From the NCBI GenBank assembly GCA_015680685.1, contig MNCI01025456.1, positions 135,980 to 199,979 on the forward strand: 64,000 nucleotides of DNA, given 5' to 3'. The notes under the pieces are model-generated. The model was not told where the DNA came from. It saw only the letters and a program-made list of their open reading frames with translations, and ran no database searches. How positions within the stretch are numbered: the stretch's first letter is position 1; each line of letters begins with the position of its first letter. Below are positions 11,285-23,562 of this stretch, in pieces. Source of the stretch: Gnetum montanum (lineage: Eukaryota > Streptophyta > Gnetopsida > Gnetales > Gnetaceae). The position numbers and the translations under genes are program-made.

Positions 11285-11650
11285 GAAGGCTTGTATACAT
11301 CATCATCATCATAGCCTTTTCTCAATAAAATAGAGTTGACTACATGAGGTATTTTTTGCCATATACCTCTACAAAGAGCTAGATCAATTGTTCATTCCTA
11401 CATTTTTTTGTCTTTATTTTTATGGATTTCTTAGAATAGTGATGTATCAACTCTTTTTATAAGTATATTTTCTTATCTTCTTTACATATAACTAAATAAT
11501 TTAAGCTAAAATTCCTATATTTTAGAAGTCACACCAAGTCTTCCTCTAATGTTTATATTATGCAGTTTATCTCTTTTGATAACATTGAACATCTATTAAG
11601 TATTTACATTTCTACCACACTAATTTGTTGTTTATGCCTCTTTGGCACTA
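11285..11650 (-). mobile_element. RTE-clade LINE 3' fragment, minus strand
   Basis: The reverse complement of 11500-11640 matches the plus-strand LINE at 9797-9920 (same order of GGTAGAAATG, AACTTAGAGGAAGACTTGG-like words, with substitutions). The ATGATGATGATG tail at about 11297-11308 marks the 3' end. It is therefore a second copy in the opposite orientation, 0.9 kb from the first. Confidence 0.65.
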
Positions 11651-12704
11651 CTCAAAAAAGAAGCCGAAATGCCCATCTAGATGAATACTAAAATCTTAAG
11701 AGATATACATTTTATGCTATCTCTTTTACAAATACACGCTAAAGAGCAAAATTTGTTTTTTTCAATGCTCCTTGTGCAACCATAATAGCATTTTTTCTTA
11801 AATGTTATTGTTATAATAAATAGAAGCAACATCATATATTGTAATTTAAATGTTATTATAACATATTTATATTTATTTTAATTTTTAAATTGCATTAGAA
11901 TGTGAAAATTAAAATTTGTTACGCATCATTGAAGGGCATAGCCAAAACTTTCCCTTCTAACAAAAATAAGGGGAGATCTTGAATTTTTGGCCTTGGTGCA
12001 AACCATAACCTATAAAATCACTTACTTTTGAATAAAATTTCACATTAACTAGCATTGTAGTTACTTAAAATGTTACAAATTTTGGTGAATGAACACCTTA
12101 CTAAAGAAGAAATTATGAAAAAAATTGTAAAATAGAAGAAACTGACGGAAATCAAAGAATAAGATTTGGTGATGTCTTTCAATGTAAAAAGTAATGTATT
12201 AAATACTTTCATTACAAAAAATAAGTATTGAAAAACTTCATNAATTTTAAAGGTAAATGAATATAGTTAGTATGATTGATTAAAAATTTTACAATGAAAA
12301 TGTCTTTTTCTTTTAGCTTTTGGTTACCTTACACTAACTAGGATCACTTTACATGAATGAAAGCTTTATCATGAATTTTTCCTTTCAATGAATAAGACTA
12401 TGTTTAGTCAAATGATAAAAGATGTACTTTGCGATGACTTAAATGATCTAGAATTAGTTTTAATCATATTTTTATTAGTCACTAAATTGCTCAAGAATTC
12501 TTGGGACATTAGAAAAGTATAAAATTAAATAGATCCTATGTAGAAGAAATTCAATTATAAGGGTAATGATTTCTTAGAATGGAAATAATGACTAAAAATA
12601 CTGGTTCTAAATTGTATCAACAAATATCTAAAACTAGTACCTTAACTTTCCTAACATCCTAATATTGCTCCAACATTGATTCTTTTTGCTTTCTAATCTA
12701 TATA
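11651..12704. other. AT-rich interval without gene
   Basis: No coding motif, LTR end or repeat unit recognised. One undetermined base at 12242. Confidence 0.4.
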
Positions 12705-12884
12705 TTTCTAGTAACTTAAAATGGTTTGAGGTGGGTGAAGAAATAATGAATGTTCACAATGCCCATTTCACTTCCTAGAAGAGCTAGCGTACTAGATAAC
12801 TATAGGTCCATAGAATTCGACCAAATATGCATAATGCCTTAGTGATTTGTATGGTTAGGCATAGGGGTACCTCGCTGCTCATCA
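12705..12884 (+). mobile_element. Gypsy element A, 3' end of the 5' LTR
   Basis: This stretch matches the last part of the LTRs at 31980-32183 and 54780-54946: a GGTGGG(T/A)GAAGA block, TAGGTCCATRGAATTC, ATAGGGGTACCT and the end CTCATCA. It is directly followed by a primer-binding site. The 5' part of the LTR is not recognisable. Confidence 0.65.
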
Positions 12885-12885
12885 T

Positions 12886-12903
12886 TGGTGCCATTACTGA
12901 GGA
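12886..12903 (+). other. Primer-binding site of gypsy element A (tRNA-Asp type, decayed)
   Basis: TGGTGCCATTACTGAGGA aligns with the Athila/Tat-type primer site TGGCGCCGTTGCCGGGGA, complementary to tRNA-Asp, with several mostly C-to-T or G-to-A changes. Confidence 0.6.
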
Positions 12904-13043
12904 CCTTTTTGTTATTTTTTGTGCTATCTAGGACCTAGTAAAAGTGTTTAAATCATTGGAACAAACCTTAGGATCATATCCTATTTTACCATTATTACAA
13001 CAAATTTTCAGAGCACACTATGATTTTTATTTTGTTAATTCAA

Positions 13044-14660
13044 AATGTCTTTTTATCACAAAACCAATTCTTCACCTAAGTCTGATAAATTTTATTAGCT
13101 AATGCCTCAACAATATTGAATTTTATATGCTCATCCTGACAAGTATGTATCGAACTTCACCTTCATCCTAGACTAGGATGAACAACTCTGGTGGCATGAC
13201 ACGGAGGACAACATTCTATTGCCACCTGATCAAGTTGCTCCTGTAATGCTCTACCAAATGCTTACATGATGTGGTCTTCAAGACTACCATGGGGAGTACA
13301 TTATGGAAGATACTGATACCAAGGATTATTGTCCTATTGAAGCACAATGCTTGTGCAATTGAAAGCTAGAACAGTGCTATGAGTTTTCTAAGGGAAAATG
13401 AGTTAATGATTCTCCATTCCTATTGTACCAACAAGCTAGTGGGAATTCGTTCTCTAGTGATTTTCCATTCAATGAAACTCCTCTCTTTGACTTTGGTGAT
13501 GGAGGTCAAAACCAGAACTTGCACTCCACAATTCACAATTCTAGTTTTGGTAACAAATGATCCAATGACAAAGAAGGATCTAGAGGAGCAACTCAAGATA
13601 GGAATGCAGATAAGAAGAAAGATCAAGATAATGATCGTGATCATCGAATAGGTGGTAGCAAGAACCATGATGATGTTGGTTCTCATTCCTTTTTTCCTTC
13701 ATCATCATCTTCTTCTTCTAGCTCTGACCATGACCGTAGAAGGTGAGACCATGATGGAGGTGATCAAAATAAATGAAATGATCAACGGGACCAAAATGAT
13801 CAAGGGGACCATCAAGAAAGACAACATCAAGGGCATAGATGTTCAAGAGAGGCACATCATCATGAATGAAGGGGTAGTAGAGGGCATTGTAGGAACCATG
13901 ATCAAGGCCTCGATGAATCTCTATTTTTTACTAGAAGTATGCTTAACATCACATAGGTAGTCAGAATCCAAAAAAGGCATATGAAAGATAGTTGGATCAA
14001 ATGGTTAGACATGAACAACATTCCTTGGTTTGAAGGGGGATATAACTTTGATCCACAGAACCATCTTCAACCTTTCCAAGATGCATGTGCCTTGCAGAAG
14101 ATATAGAACAAGTGGCAAAAATTGAAGTTGTTCCCCAAGACACTCATTTAAAAAGTAGAGAACTAGTATCAATCCTTATAGCTAGAATCTATCAGATGAT
14201 GGAGTACCATGCTTGAGTTGTTTAATGATAAGTATCAAACATACTCCAGAGTGTCTAACATAAGAAAGAAAATCCAAGGATGGAAATAAGGAACACATGA
14301 ACCCTTGGATGTTTCCATTGGTTAATACTATGCCTTGATGCACAAATGTCCTAGCCATGGTTATTCTCAATTGGTTCAACTTTGTCACATTGTAGATAGG
14401 CTTCAATCAGAAGTAAGGAAAACCCCTGGTGTCTATGCCTAAAGCTAATTATCAAAGCTAAGTGCCCATTAGATACAAAGATTAAAATAGTAGTTATCTA
14501 AAGAGAAGGATGAACTAAGAAAAAGAGAAAGTGCAGAAGAGTACAACCACAATCCTTCCATTCGCAAGAGGGAGGTTCGATTTTGTCATAGTGGGGAAAA
14601 GTCTATATTTGAATTACATAAAGGAAAAAATCCAGAAGGTTACCTTATCTTCAAGGTAAT
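13044..14660 (+). pseudogene. Gypsy element A, gag (heavily broken)
   Basis: From an ATG at 13044 the broken translation follows gag of element D: a His-Pro-Asp-Lys-Tyr-Val block, a low-complexity Asp/His/Ser-rich linker (about 13560-13750), then the Retrotrans_gag core with a Pro-x-Phe-Glu-Gly-Gly-Tyr start (14022), a Trp-Lys-Leu-Phe-Pro block and Lys-Tyr-Gln-x-Tyr-Ser-Arg-Val-Ser (14230). At least five frame breaks and many stops. Short open frames here (for example at 13379 and 13652) are accidental pieces in shifted frames. Confidence 0.75.
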
Positions 14661-15270
14661 CTTAGGCAATTCTACAAGCAACAACCATATTATCCAAGTG
14701 GAACTTCATGACAATAATATGAATAGAATCAATATGGCAGCAACTACAATCATGGACACTGGCACTGCCAAGGTAACAGTACCCTTATTGGCAACTTGAT
14801 TCATATGGTTACCACATTCAACAACCCATGTCTCCACATGACTCTTCCAGTCACATTTCTAATTTCTAGCCTTACTACCACCTTTCAAATTATTATTGAA
14901 CTCCTTCGCCACATGAAAGAAGAGACACCTTCTCTTACCCTTATTATCCTCCTATCCCTGGACATACTTCTCCTCTAGTTGCACAGCTACCACCTACTCC
15001 TCCTATGTAGGGTGAACTGCCAACTCAACTGCAACAACACAATGCTACGAGGGCTGTTAATCTACAACTAAATCATCAATCAAAGGGGATGAATGCATGA
15101 TCAAAGAAAAGATCCTTTTTTGACACCATAGTTTACCTAAGCCCTCACATATACCCATGGTTGGTCATCCTGCTCCTACACCTTTGTACCTAATCCCTTC
15201 AAGGCCCCTTTAAACAAAATTTTTTTGAGGATCCATACTGTAATTCTCCCTCATACAATTTGATTAGATC
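14660..15270 (+). pseudogene. Gypsy element A, gag C-terminal / pre-protease region
   Basis: Pro-, Thr- and His-rich broken frame similar to 21000-21478 in fragment B. It corresponds to the proline/glutamine-rich gag tail seen more clearly in element E at 56240-56960. No catalytic motif. Confidence 0.5.
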
Positions 15271-17480
15271 CATGTAGGAAACCTTCCTAGGAAATTAGCT
15301 GATCCTAGAAGTCCTCTAATCTATTTGTAGATTACTGGGAACAAATCGTGTAAGGCTTTTCTTGATTCAAGTTCTAGTTTTAATATGATTTTTCATGAGA
15401 CGTACACTACCTAGAACCTGCCTCCTATCAAGAAAAGCAATATAATATTAGAATTGATAGATGAGTCCATCATTATTCCATTGTGACTACTGGAAGACAT
15501 TGTGACCACTATTTGTGTGTGGTTTTATCCTACCGACTTCCTAGTAATCAAAGTGAACTACAAAGGGAATTTTCCAATCATCATGGGAAGAGCATAGCTG
15601 AGCATTGTCAATGCAAGAATGGGCATCAGAGATCTTTCTCTAAAAATATTTAAGGAAAACACATTTAGAAAGATAAAGAAGAAGGGAGTTCCATGCATTG
15701 CACACAATGATACAAGGTGTAATTTTGTGCCAAAACTCTGGGCTATAAAGTAAGCATCTATCTCTTCATGTAAGCAATGTGCACCAGAAGCAAGAATTCA
15801 AAGGTGTCTATAACCACCAACCATAAAATAAGAGGGCATCTCATCATTAACCACTAATTTTGAAAGTAGCACACTATGCATGGAACCAATTGAGAGCCTG
15901 ACATGTGCATATGTCATGAGCATGGATGAACTCGAGCAAGTTCATCACCAACTATTTGATAATACAAATGATGATACTCATTGGGGAGAGTTGGAAAGTC
16001 ATGAAAAATTTAAGCAAGATCCCCTCAAACTAAAAATGCTACTGGCCAGAATGGAATATGTTTTTTTGAAGAATGGGAAGCTAGTTATAATCAATGCAAG
16101 ACTTGCTCCAAAATAGAAAAAGATGCTATTGAAGGTAAATGAAAGATGGTTAGCAGCTTTTGCTTGGTCATATCCTAAACTCATAAGGATTCATCTGAGG
16201 ATATGCCAACATTGCATCTACATCAACCCAACCATAAAGCCAAAACAACAGCCATAGAGGCAGTTAAATCCCAAATTGAAGCAAATTGTGAAGGAGGAAA
16301 TTGAGCAACTCCTCAAGGTGGGGTTCATTTATCCCATTGTGAATAGTGAGTGGGTTAATCCATTCATGATTGTGCTGAAGAAAGATGACAAGTGGTAAGT
16401 TTGAATTGATTTTCAGCTATTGAATATGACAACATTCAAGGACCATTTTCCATTACCATTTGTTGATCAAGTGCTAGACACAATATCTGGGCATTGCTAC
16501 TATAGCTTTCTAGATGGTTATAGTGGCTATAACCAAATTCAAATTGCACAATAAGACCAAGCAAAGACAATGTTCATGAGTCCCTGTGGAAATTTTGCAT
16601 ATTGTAAGGTGCAGTTTGATCTATGTAATGCTCCTGCGACATTCTAATGCCTAGTCTTGAGTATTTTTCACCAGCAGATTGGTAGTGGTGTAGAAGTCTT
16701 CATGGATGACTTTTCCACCTATGGAGCTACATTTGAGTAAGCCTTGGACTACCTTGAGTAAGTGTTGAAACTAACTTACAGTTTAATTAGTAGAAAAGTC
16801 ACTTAATGGTCTAGGAAGGCATCATATTGGGGCATAAAATATCACAAGTATAAATTGATGTGAACCTTGAAAAAATAAGGGTCATCTAAGGAATAACCCA
16901 CCAGCTAAAAATAATCAAAGATGTTCAGTCATTCCCTGGACACATTGGCTACTACTAGTGATTCATAGAAAATTTCTCTAAGATCGCAAAACTATTGGAA
17001 CAAAGAAAGATGCTTCCTTCATCTAGACCACAAAATGTGAAAAAGCATTCAAACAACTGAAGGAGAATCTTGTAGCAACCCCAATCCTACAAGTACCAGA
17101 CTAGTCCAGACCATTTCATATCATGATGGATGCATCAAATTATGCCTTGGGAGTATTGTTGAGGCAGTTCGATGACAAGAAACATCCATACTACATCCAC
17201 TGTGCTAGCCAAAGCATTGTGGATGCACAACTGAACTACACCACTATGAAGAAAAAATTTTTGATGGTTGTGTTTGCTCTAGAGAAGTTTAGGTATTATG
17301 TGCTTGGTTACAAGGTGTTTGTGCACATTGACCATAGTTCCATCTACTTCCTAATGAATAACCCAATAGTGACCACCCATGTCATATGGGGGTTGGTGAT
17401 CTTACAGGAGTTCGATCTTACAATGATAGGTTGAAAGGGCATTGAGAATGTGGTTGCTGATTACTTATCTTGATTGTGAT
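15270..17480 (+). pseudogene. Gypsy element A, protease, reverse transcriptase and RNase H
   Basis: Protease: around 15350 a Phe-Leu-Asp-Ser-Ser-Ser block replaces the usual Asp-Ser/Thr/Leu-Gly triad, with the downstream Gly-Arg-Ala flap block near 15590. RT: entry block Gly-Phe-Ile-Tyr-Pro-Ile (16320), Ser-Phe-Leu-Asp-Gly-Tyr-Ser-Gly-Tyr (16505) and an active site read as Phe-Met-Asp-Asp (16700, family Tyr-x-Asp-Asp). RNase H: ORF 17123-17434 begins near the catalytic Asp-Ala-Ser and contains a Leu-Glu-Lys-Phe-Arg-Tyr-Tyr block and His-Ile-Asp-His. Stops and frameshifts throughout. The order PR-RT-RH-IN is that of Ty3/gypsy; the primer site suggests the Athila/Tat group. Confidence 0.85.
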
Positions 17481-17699
17481 GAAATGAAAAAGAGGAAGAA
17501 AGCCCATTATTTGACATGTTTCTTGATTAACTCCTCTTTTCTAGGGCTATAATTGAAAAAATGCCCAATGAGCCAAAATGGTATGATGGCATTCTCACCT
17601 ATCTTCTTACTCAAGAGATACCATAAGAGTTCGACCACTGGAAGAAATAGTAGTTTCTTCACTAGTAAAACACTTCATGGAGATCAATAGACACCTCTA

Positions 17700-18880
17700 C
17701 AAGGTGTGTGGTGATGGCCTAGTTCATTGGTGTATCCCTAATGTTGATCAATTACACATTCTCCAAGATGCTCATTAAGGTCCTTATGAAGGACACTATG
17801 CTGGGAGACACATGGCCATCAAAATCTTGATGGCAGGGTACTATTGGCCAACACTCTTTAGGGATGCTCAACATTACATCTGCTCTTGTGAAAGATGGAA
17901 TGACTACTCTAATGGAGGAACCTCAATAATAGATTTTACCACTTAAGTCATTCGACATCTAAGGCATTGATTTCATGGGTTCCATCATGCCCCTGTCAAA
18001 TGGAAAGGTATACATCATAGTCACTATTGACTATTGTATAAAATGGACAGAAGCAGCAACCATCATCTACTATACATCCTCTACTACTGCTCGTTTTGTA
18101 CAAAAAGATGTTGTAAATAGGTTTGGTATGCCACTTACGTTAATTTCTAATAATGGAACTCACTTTATAAGCACTACTTTTCAGAAGGGCATGCAATAAT
18201 TGTGGGTTGAACATAAACTCACAACATCCTATCACCCCCAAGCTAATGGTCAAGCTAAGGTTTCCAATAGGGAAATCACAAGGATACTAACAAGAATTAT
18301 TATTAAGTATAGAAAGGATTGGAGCACAAAACTCAACGATGCCCTTTGGGCCTACTACTTAATATGGAAACTTCCTATAGGCTACTCTACTTCCTATTCA
18401 ATTTGAGCTCCATACACTTTTAATAGCTTGTGACCTTGACCTTGACTTGAGTCTAGCCCAAAATGAAAGATTGATGAATCTCAACTTACTAGATGAAAAT
18501 TGATTAGTAGCCTTATCATCTAATAAGTTGCACAAGGCCTATAATAAAAAACGTCATGACCTGAAAATTAGAAAGGTCAAATTCCAACTAAAACATAAGG
18601 TTCTCTATTGGAACCCCACACATGTACCTCAACAAACTAAGTTCCAAACATTGTGGAAAGGACCTTACATTATTTATGATAATTTTCTATCTGGGATCAT
18701 GATGATCTATAAACCTAAGAGCCCAAACAAAAAATAGCTAGGCAACATCCAACAAATTAAAGCTTTCCATGAGAATAGGCTAGCTAATATAACAAACACT
18801 ACATCAGATGGACAACAATGCTTCATATTTCAAATCTCCTCCTTTCAACCTAGTCATGGGGTGGATGGACAACTATGCTA
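17700..18880 (+). pseudogene. Gypsy element A, integrase and pol end
   Basis: The HHCC zinc region is seen at about 17770-17910 (Gly-His-Tyr-Ala-Gly, then Tyr-Tyr-Trp-Pro and Cys-Ser-Cys). The catalytic core covers 17960-18410: the first Asp is in a Thr-Ile-Asp-Tyr block, the second is Asn (Ser-Asn-Asn-Gly for Ser-Asp-Asn-Gly), and the Glu is Lys (Gln-Ala-Lys-Val), so two of three catalytic residues are lost. The C-terminal Trp-Lys-Gly-Pro-Tyr motif is at about 18655. Stops at 18197 and 18404 split the frame. Confidence 0.85.
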
Positions 18881-19840
18881 ATCATTTAAGTAGCTCCTTA
18901 GTTTTTTGAATTTTTTGTTTTATGCATTCTTTATTTTACATCTTTTTGTTTTCATGATATTAATCTTTTCTAATTTTTGTTTTACACCATTGTTAGTACA
19001 TTTGATATTTCTTGAATATTTTGCACTCTCTTTTATATTTTATTTTATTTTATTTTATTTGGTATGATTTTCTAACTTTTTGTTAATAAGTGCTAGGTAT
19101 ATTGGTAATGCATTACTTCATGGCGATATGTACTATTTTTGTTATTTGATTATTGGTGTCTGATTTTTGGCTTTGAATTTCATTACAAATAATTAGGACA
19201 TAGTTTCTTTTCATGTAATAGGTAGTGAGTCCATGACATCCAACCATCCACAAACTCTATGGTTTTCCTTATTTTAGAAACATGTAGTTTCTTTTTCATT
19301 AATAAAACTTTAATAAATTTATGAATTTTGTAGTTTCCAAAATTGGAAAGGATTAGAAGGTTTGAATAGGGTGTGGCTTTAAGGGAATTTGATATTCTCT
19401 GTTCTTTTCTATTTTCTTGAGTGCATGTGTGTTTTCATGAACTTCTTCTCATTCCATGTCATCTAATAAAAGGAAGTTGAATAAGTCTTGGAACGATGGG
19501 TTAATGACACATTAATCTTGCTTTACATGTAGGATTCATTGTGCCCTGGGTCAATTACCTCATTTCCCAATCTCTACAATCCCTTCTCTAGTCTGTCACA
19601 TCTCATTATTCATGTAATTGTTGCTCGTGTCTCGCATAGCGTAGAATTCTTACCTCATTCCAGTGATACTTGCATGTGTGTGTTTTGTGGAACCATTGTG
19701 GCTTACATTTAACCCTTCTAGTTCCTATGGACATTTTAAGGTGTGGTTATGCAAGGGAATTATAGGTTGGAACCTGCTTTGGGGAGGACCCACTTGCGTA
19801 ACTTTTGTAATTTACACTCATAACACATCTTCCACACATC
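18881..19840 (+). mobile_element. Gypsy element A, 3' untranslated region with family-conserved block
   Basis: AT-rich leader with an ATTTT run (19036-19060), then a block at 19490-19825 that matches 57830-58160 in element E far better than the coding regions of these elements match each other. The shared part contains GGGTTAATGACACATTAATC and TTGGAACCTGCTTTGGGGAG. The sequence switches to an unrelated gag half at 19841, so the 3' LTR of A is missing here. Confidence 0.65.
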
Positions 19841-21478
19841 ATCAAAGGGATCATTGAGAAAGACAAGATCAGGGGTGCAGATGTTCAAGAGAGGTATAAC
19901 ATCATGAATGAAGGGTTAGTAGAGGGCATTGTAGGCACCATGATCAAGGCCTCAATGAGCCTCTACTTGCCTAAAATATGCTCAACATCGTAGAGGTAGT
20001 GAGAATTCCAACAAAGCATGTGAAGTATAATCGAATCAAAATGGTTAGACATGAACAATATTCCTTGATTTGAAGGAGGATATAATTCTGATCTCTAGAA
20101 TCATCTTCAAGCTTTTTAAGATGCATGTGCCTTGAAAAACATAGAGAATGAATGGTAGAAACTAAAGTTGTTCCCTAGGACACTTATCAAAGAAGCAGAA
20201 AACTAGTACTGATCCTTAGAGCTAGAATCTATTAGATGATGGAGTACCATGTTTGAGTTATTTAATGATAAATATCAAACATACTCTAGGGTGTCTACCT
20301 AAAGGAAAAAAATTAAAGGATGGAGACAAAGAAGGAACAAACCCTTGGATGTTTCCATTGGATAATACTATGCCTTAATGCACAAATGTCCGAGCCATGG
20401 TTATTCTCAACTAGATCAACTTTGCCACATAGTAGATGGGCTTTGGTCAAAAATTAGGGAAACCTTTGGTGTCTATGCTTAGGGGCGATTGTTAGAATTA
20501 AGTGCTCGTCAGATACAAAGATTAATAGAGTAGGGCACCTAAGAGAAGGATGAACTAAGAAAAAGAGAAAGTACAAAAGAGTACAACCATGATCCTTCCA
20601 TCCGTAAGAGGGAGGTTCAATTCTATGATAGTAAGGATGAGTTCGTATTTGATGAGGGATGAATAAGAAAACCTTTTCACTTCAAAAATTCCAATATGAA
20701 CTTATGGCCAAGGTTAATCAATTATGGGATTCCATGAACAACATATTCTAAGCTCTCCTCAAAATTGCTGAGGAGTCCAAACAGCAAGGTAGTGATCATG
20801 AGTGTAGGAGGCACAAGAAAGCTAAATGTGCATATCACAAAGGCAAGGGCAAAATTGTTGTAATTGAAGAAGTTGTAGATAGTGAATCAAATGATGATCA
20901 TGGATGTGACGTTTATCAATATGAACATCCTAAGAGATGTTGCCCCATTATGTCACATCAACAAGAGTCTGGGATGTATGCCTTACATCCACAACTTATA
21001 CAAAGGCAAACATCCAAAAGGTTACTTTATCCTCAAGGTAATCTCAGGTAGTTCCACCAGCAAGAACCATATTATCTAAGTGGAGCTCCACTACAACTAT
21101 ATGAACAGTATCAATAGTGACACCAATCACAATCATGGACATCGGCTCCACCAAGGCAATAATACCCTTACTGATAGCCTGATCTATATGGTTATTATGT
21201 TTAGCAACCCATGTCTCCACGTGACTCCTCTACTCACATCTCTAGTTTCTAGCCTCACTACCATCCTTTAAACTATTATCAAGATCATTTTCCACTTGAA
21301 AGAAAAAATACCACCTCTTACCCTTATCCTCCTAAACTTGCACATGCTCCTCCTCCACCTGCACAGCTACTACCTACTCTACTTATGCAAGGTGAATTGC
21401 CATCTCAACTACAACAACACAATGCTACAAGGGCTATTAATCTATAGCCAAATCATCAATCAGAGGGGTTGAATGCCA
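19841..21478 (+). pseudogene. Gypsy fragment B: right half of gag
   Basis: Begins mid-gag at 19841. The Retrotrans_gag core is recognisable (Trp-x-Lys-Leu-Lys-Leu-Phe-Pro-Arg-Thr at about 20160, Lys-Tyr-Gln-Thr-Tyr-Ser-Arg-Val at 20270, Pro-Ser-His-Gly-Tyr-Ser near 20390). It runs through the Lys/Glu-rich stretch (20520-20900) and the Pro-rich tail, and ends around 21478 at the position corresponding to 15090 of element A. The first 137 bases are nearly identical to the last 137 bases of gag half C (33074-33210). Confidence 0.75.
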
Positions 21479-22426
21479 CCCATTTAAAGGCTCCACTCAT
21501 ACAACATATAGGTGTATTTTTCTTAGAGATTTAAATTCATATTTCACCTTCAATTCAAGAATGATATCCATGTAAGCCAAGTTTACTAATAGCTGATTGG
21601 AATACTAATTAAAATATAGTGACCAAAAATCTAAGTTATTAAATATAATGTAACATAAATAAAATTATTTCTTACATAAACCGTCACATCTTTAATACCA
21701 TAAGGTATAAAAATTTTGGCCATTTTAATTAATGTAATGTTTACTGTGCTTCCCATGTTTTCTGTTCCTCAGATCTAAAATTGTCTCTCTTATTTGGTTT
21801 GCTCCTGCATTGTAGAATGGAACTTAACATTTATAATAAATTTTAAATTTTTATAATTTAAAATATTTTTCCAAATTTTTAAACTCAAAATTAAAATGCA
21901 AGGACCCACATGAAAATGGCATAGCTTTTGTCCTTGCGATTTTGCGTGGACGGAATGTTGTATAGGCCTCTGATAAAGCATGATCACGATATTCGCATGG
22001 TAAAGCTTGAATGGTAGCATCGTTGCAAGTTGCCAAACCTGTAAATAAGGCTCACGATGGATGAACTCTACATTTAAACGTTCACCAAAGAGGATGAAGT
22101 CCTCCATTGAATCAATGACAATGGTAGTGGATTGCATACGATGCAATGCTGATTATAGTTTATGAATCATAATTTACGATTCATGGCAAAATGTGTGATA
22201 AATTAAATGGTAACATTGAAGCCGATATATGTTCCACTACCCATGGATATATGTGTTCACTTTTGTTAATATTTACAATTTTAATGTGATTCCTTATTTA
22301 CAAAGGTTTAAAGATGAACCATATAAATTGAATCTTAAAGATAACATTCAAGAAAAAAATCACTGATAAAACACTAAACACTCCCCTTATGTAAATTAGT
22401 GAAAGAGATGCCTTGGTAATAAATTT
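21479..22426. other. Interval without recognised gene
   Basis: Contains a minus-strand open frame of 118 codons (22146-21790) of fairly balanced composition with no motif I recognise. It might be an exon fragment captured between repeats. The rest is AT-rich. Confidence 0.3.
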
Positions 22427-23219
22427 AAATAATGAGGGAGTTTGAAATTTTAATGAGGGGGAGTCTCAAATTTTAATGAGTGGGAGTCTCAAATTTTTGA
22501 AGTTGGGACACTATTTATACATGTATTGGCATGCTCATTCCCTTGCCTTTGCAGCTTCAGCTGCCTGGCCGCATTGCCTAAACACACTAATGAGGGGTGC
22601 AAGTCCTCAAAAATGTTTTGTGTCACAAAAGACGTTGTGCAATGCTTTGAGCCTTCTATTACTTTCTGTTTAACAGTGTTTCTATTTTATAGTTTTTGCA
22701 GTATTTCTCTCAGCCTCCCTATTCTTTTCCTTGATGCACAAGATCAAATTTCTAAAATTCTAATGTTTTTCTCTCTATCTTGTTGCCTTGGAATTGCAGA
22801 GCCTTGCCTTGCCTTGGAATATGCTTACTTTAGTTTAGTCCTTTACATTTCTCAAGCACTTTACTTTTTCATGTTCATTAGTAAGGCAGAATGAGTACAA
22901 CTAGTTTCGAGCGTATAAGTGTAATCATTTGGTAATCGCTGTAGTGTTATTGCTTGGTTCACTGAATAGTATAACACTTGGTAACCTAGTAACAGTTACA
23001 AGAGCCCAGGATATGTACAGAAAGCTAAAACAACTGCTCATTACCATAGGATAAAGTAGATTTGCATTTCTATTATCACTTAGACTTAGATTTTATTTTC
23101 ACTTTCATTATGTTTGCACTTAGAAGTAACTTGAGTCTACAATATCAAGATATCATATGCCTCACTTAGAGTTAAACTATACACTTACACTTCACTAACT
23201 CAAAGTGGGAAGACAATGA
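22427..23219 (+). mobile_element. Isolated gypsy-family LTR (3' end truncated)
   Basis: The order GCAGAATGAGTACAACT (22886), AAGTGTAATCA, TTGGTAACC (22979), TATCATATGCCTCACTT (23150) and GTGGGAAGACAATGA (23205-23219) parallels the E LTRs at 54510-54825 and 62300-62610. It ends at the GGAAGACAA block, about 120 bases short of the expected CTCATCA end. Upstream of a TATA-like box (TATTTATA, 22513-22520) are two tandem 23-base units instead of GATATC boxes. It is either a diverged solo LTR or a fragment. Confidence 0.65.
22448..22493 (+). repeat. Tandem 23-bp repeat upstream of an LTR TATA box
   Basis: TTTTAATGAGGGGGAGTCTC plus AAA at 22448-22470 is followed at 22471-22493 by the same unit with one G-to-T change. 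A weaker third copy lies at 22427-22447. Position just 5' of the TATA-like box suggests promoter repeats of the LTR. Confidence 0.7.
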
Positions 23220-23562
23220 TCACAAACCGATTATCAACTTCTAGCATACTTACATTGTCCATCCATGGATTATGATTTGGTTGAGCATGTGCACTCATGA
23301 CTTGTATGGTAGAGTGTTGGGATACCCAACCACTCATCACATATTCTAATGAAAGTTCAGCAACCAATGAATCATATACATCATCAGAAAAAACAAGATT
23401 GAGTGTCTTAATTACATCATCATTGGAGGAAGATATCATAACTTTTTTCTTACAAGCTTGTAGATCTACTTGTTGACAATCAACAAAAATTTCTACATCA
23501 ATAACATAAGTAGAAATTTCAACATTAGTTGAAGAATATGTGAGTAATATAGAATCCCCCAT
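23200..23562 (-). CDS. Hypothetical 120-residue open frame
   Basis: ATG at 23562 on the minus strand opens a 120-codon frame rich in Val, Ser and Asp with no recognised domain. Its 3' end overlaps the last 20 bases of the isolated LTR, so the present stop may have been created by the LTR junction. It may be a fragment of a larger gene or of a retroelement. I can assign no function, and chance is possible. Confidence 0.25.
   Translation of the reverse strand: MGDSILLTYSSTNVEISTYVIDVEIFVDCQQVDLQACKKKVMISSSNDDVIKTLNLVFSDDVYDSLVAELSLEYVMSGWVSQHSTIQVMSAHAQPNHNPWMDNVSMLEVDNRFVIIVFPL

Noticed and set aside
13379-13960. Two adjacent frames (90 and 102 codons) as genes
   Set aside because: They are shifted-frame readings of the Asp/His-rich gag linker of element A; parallel frames appear in C at 32681-33253.
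23200-23562. Copia or gypsy gag assignment for this frame
   Set aside because: No gag, zinc-knuckle or protease motif is present; only a hypothetical frame is reported.
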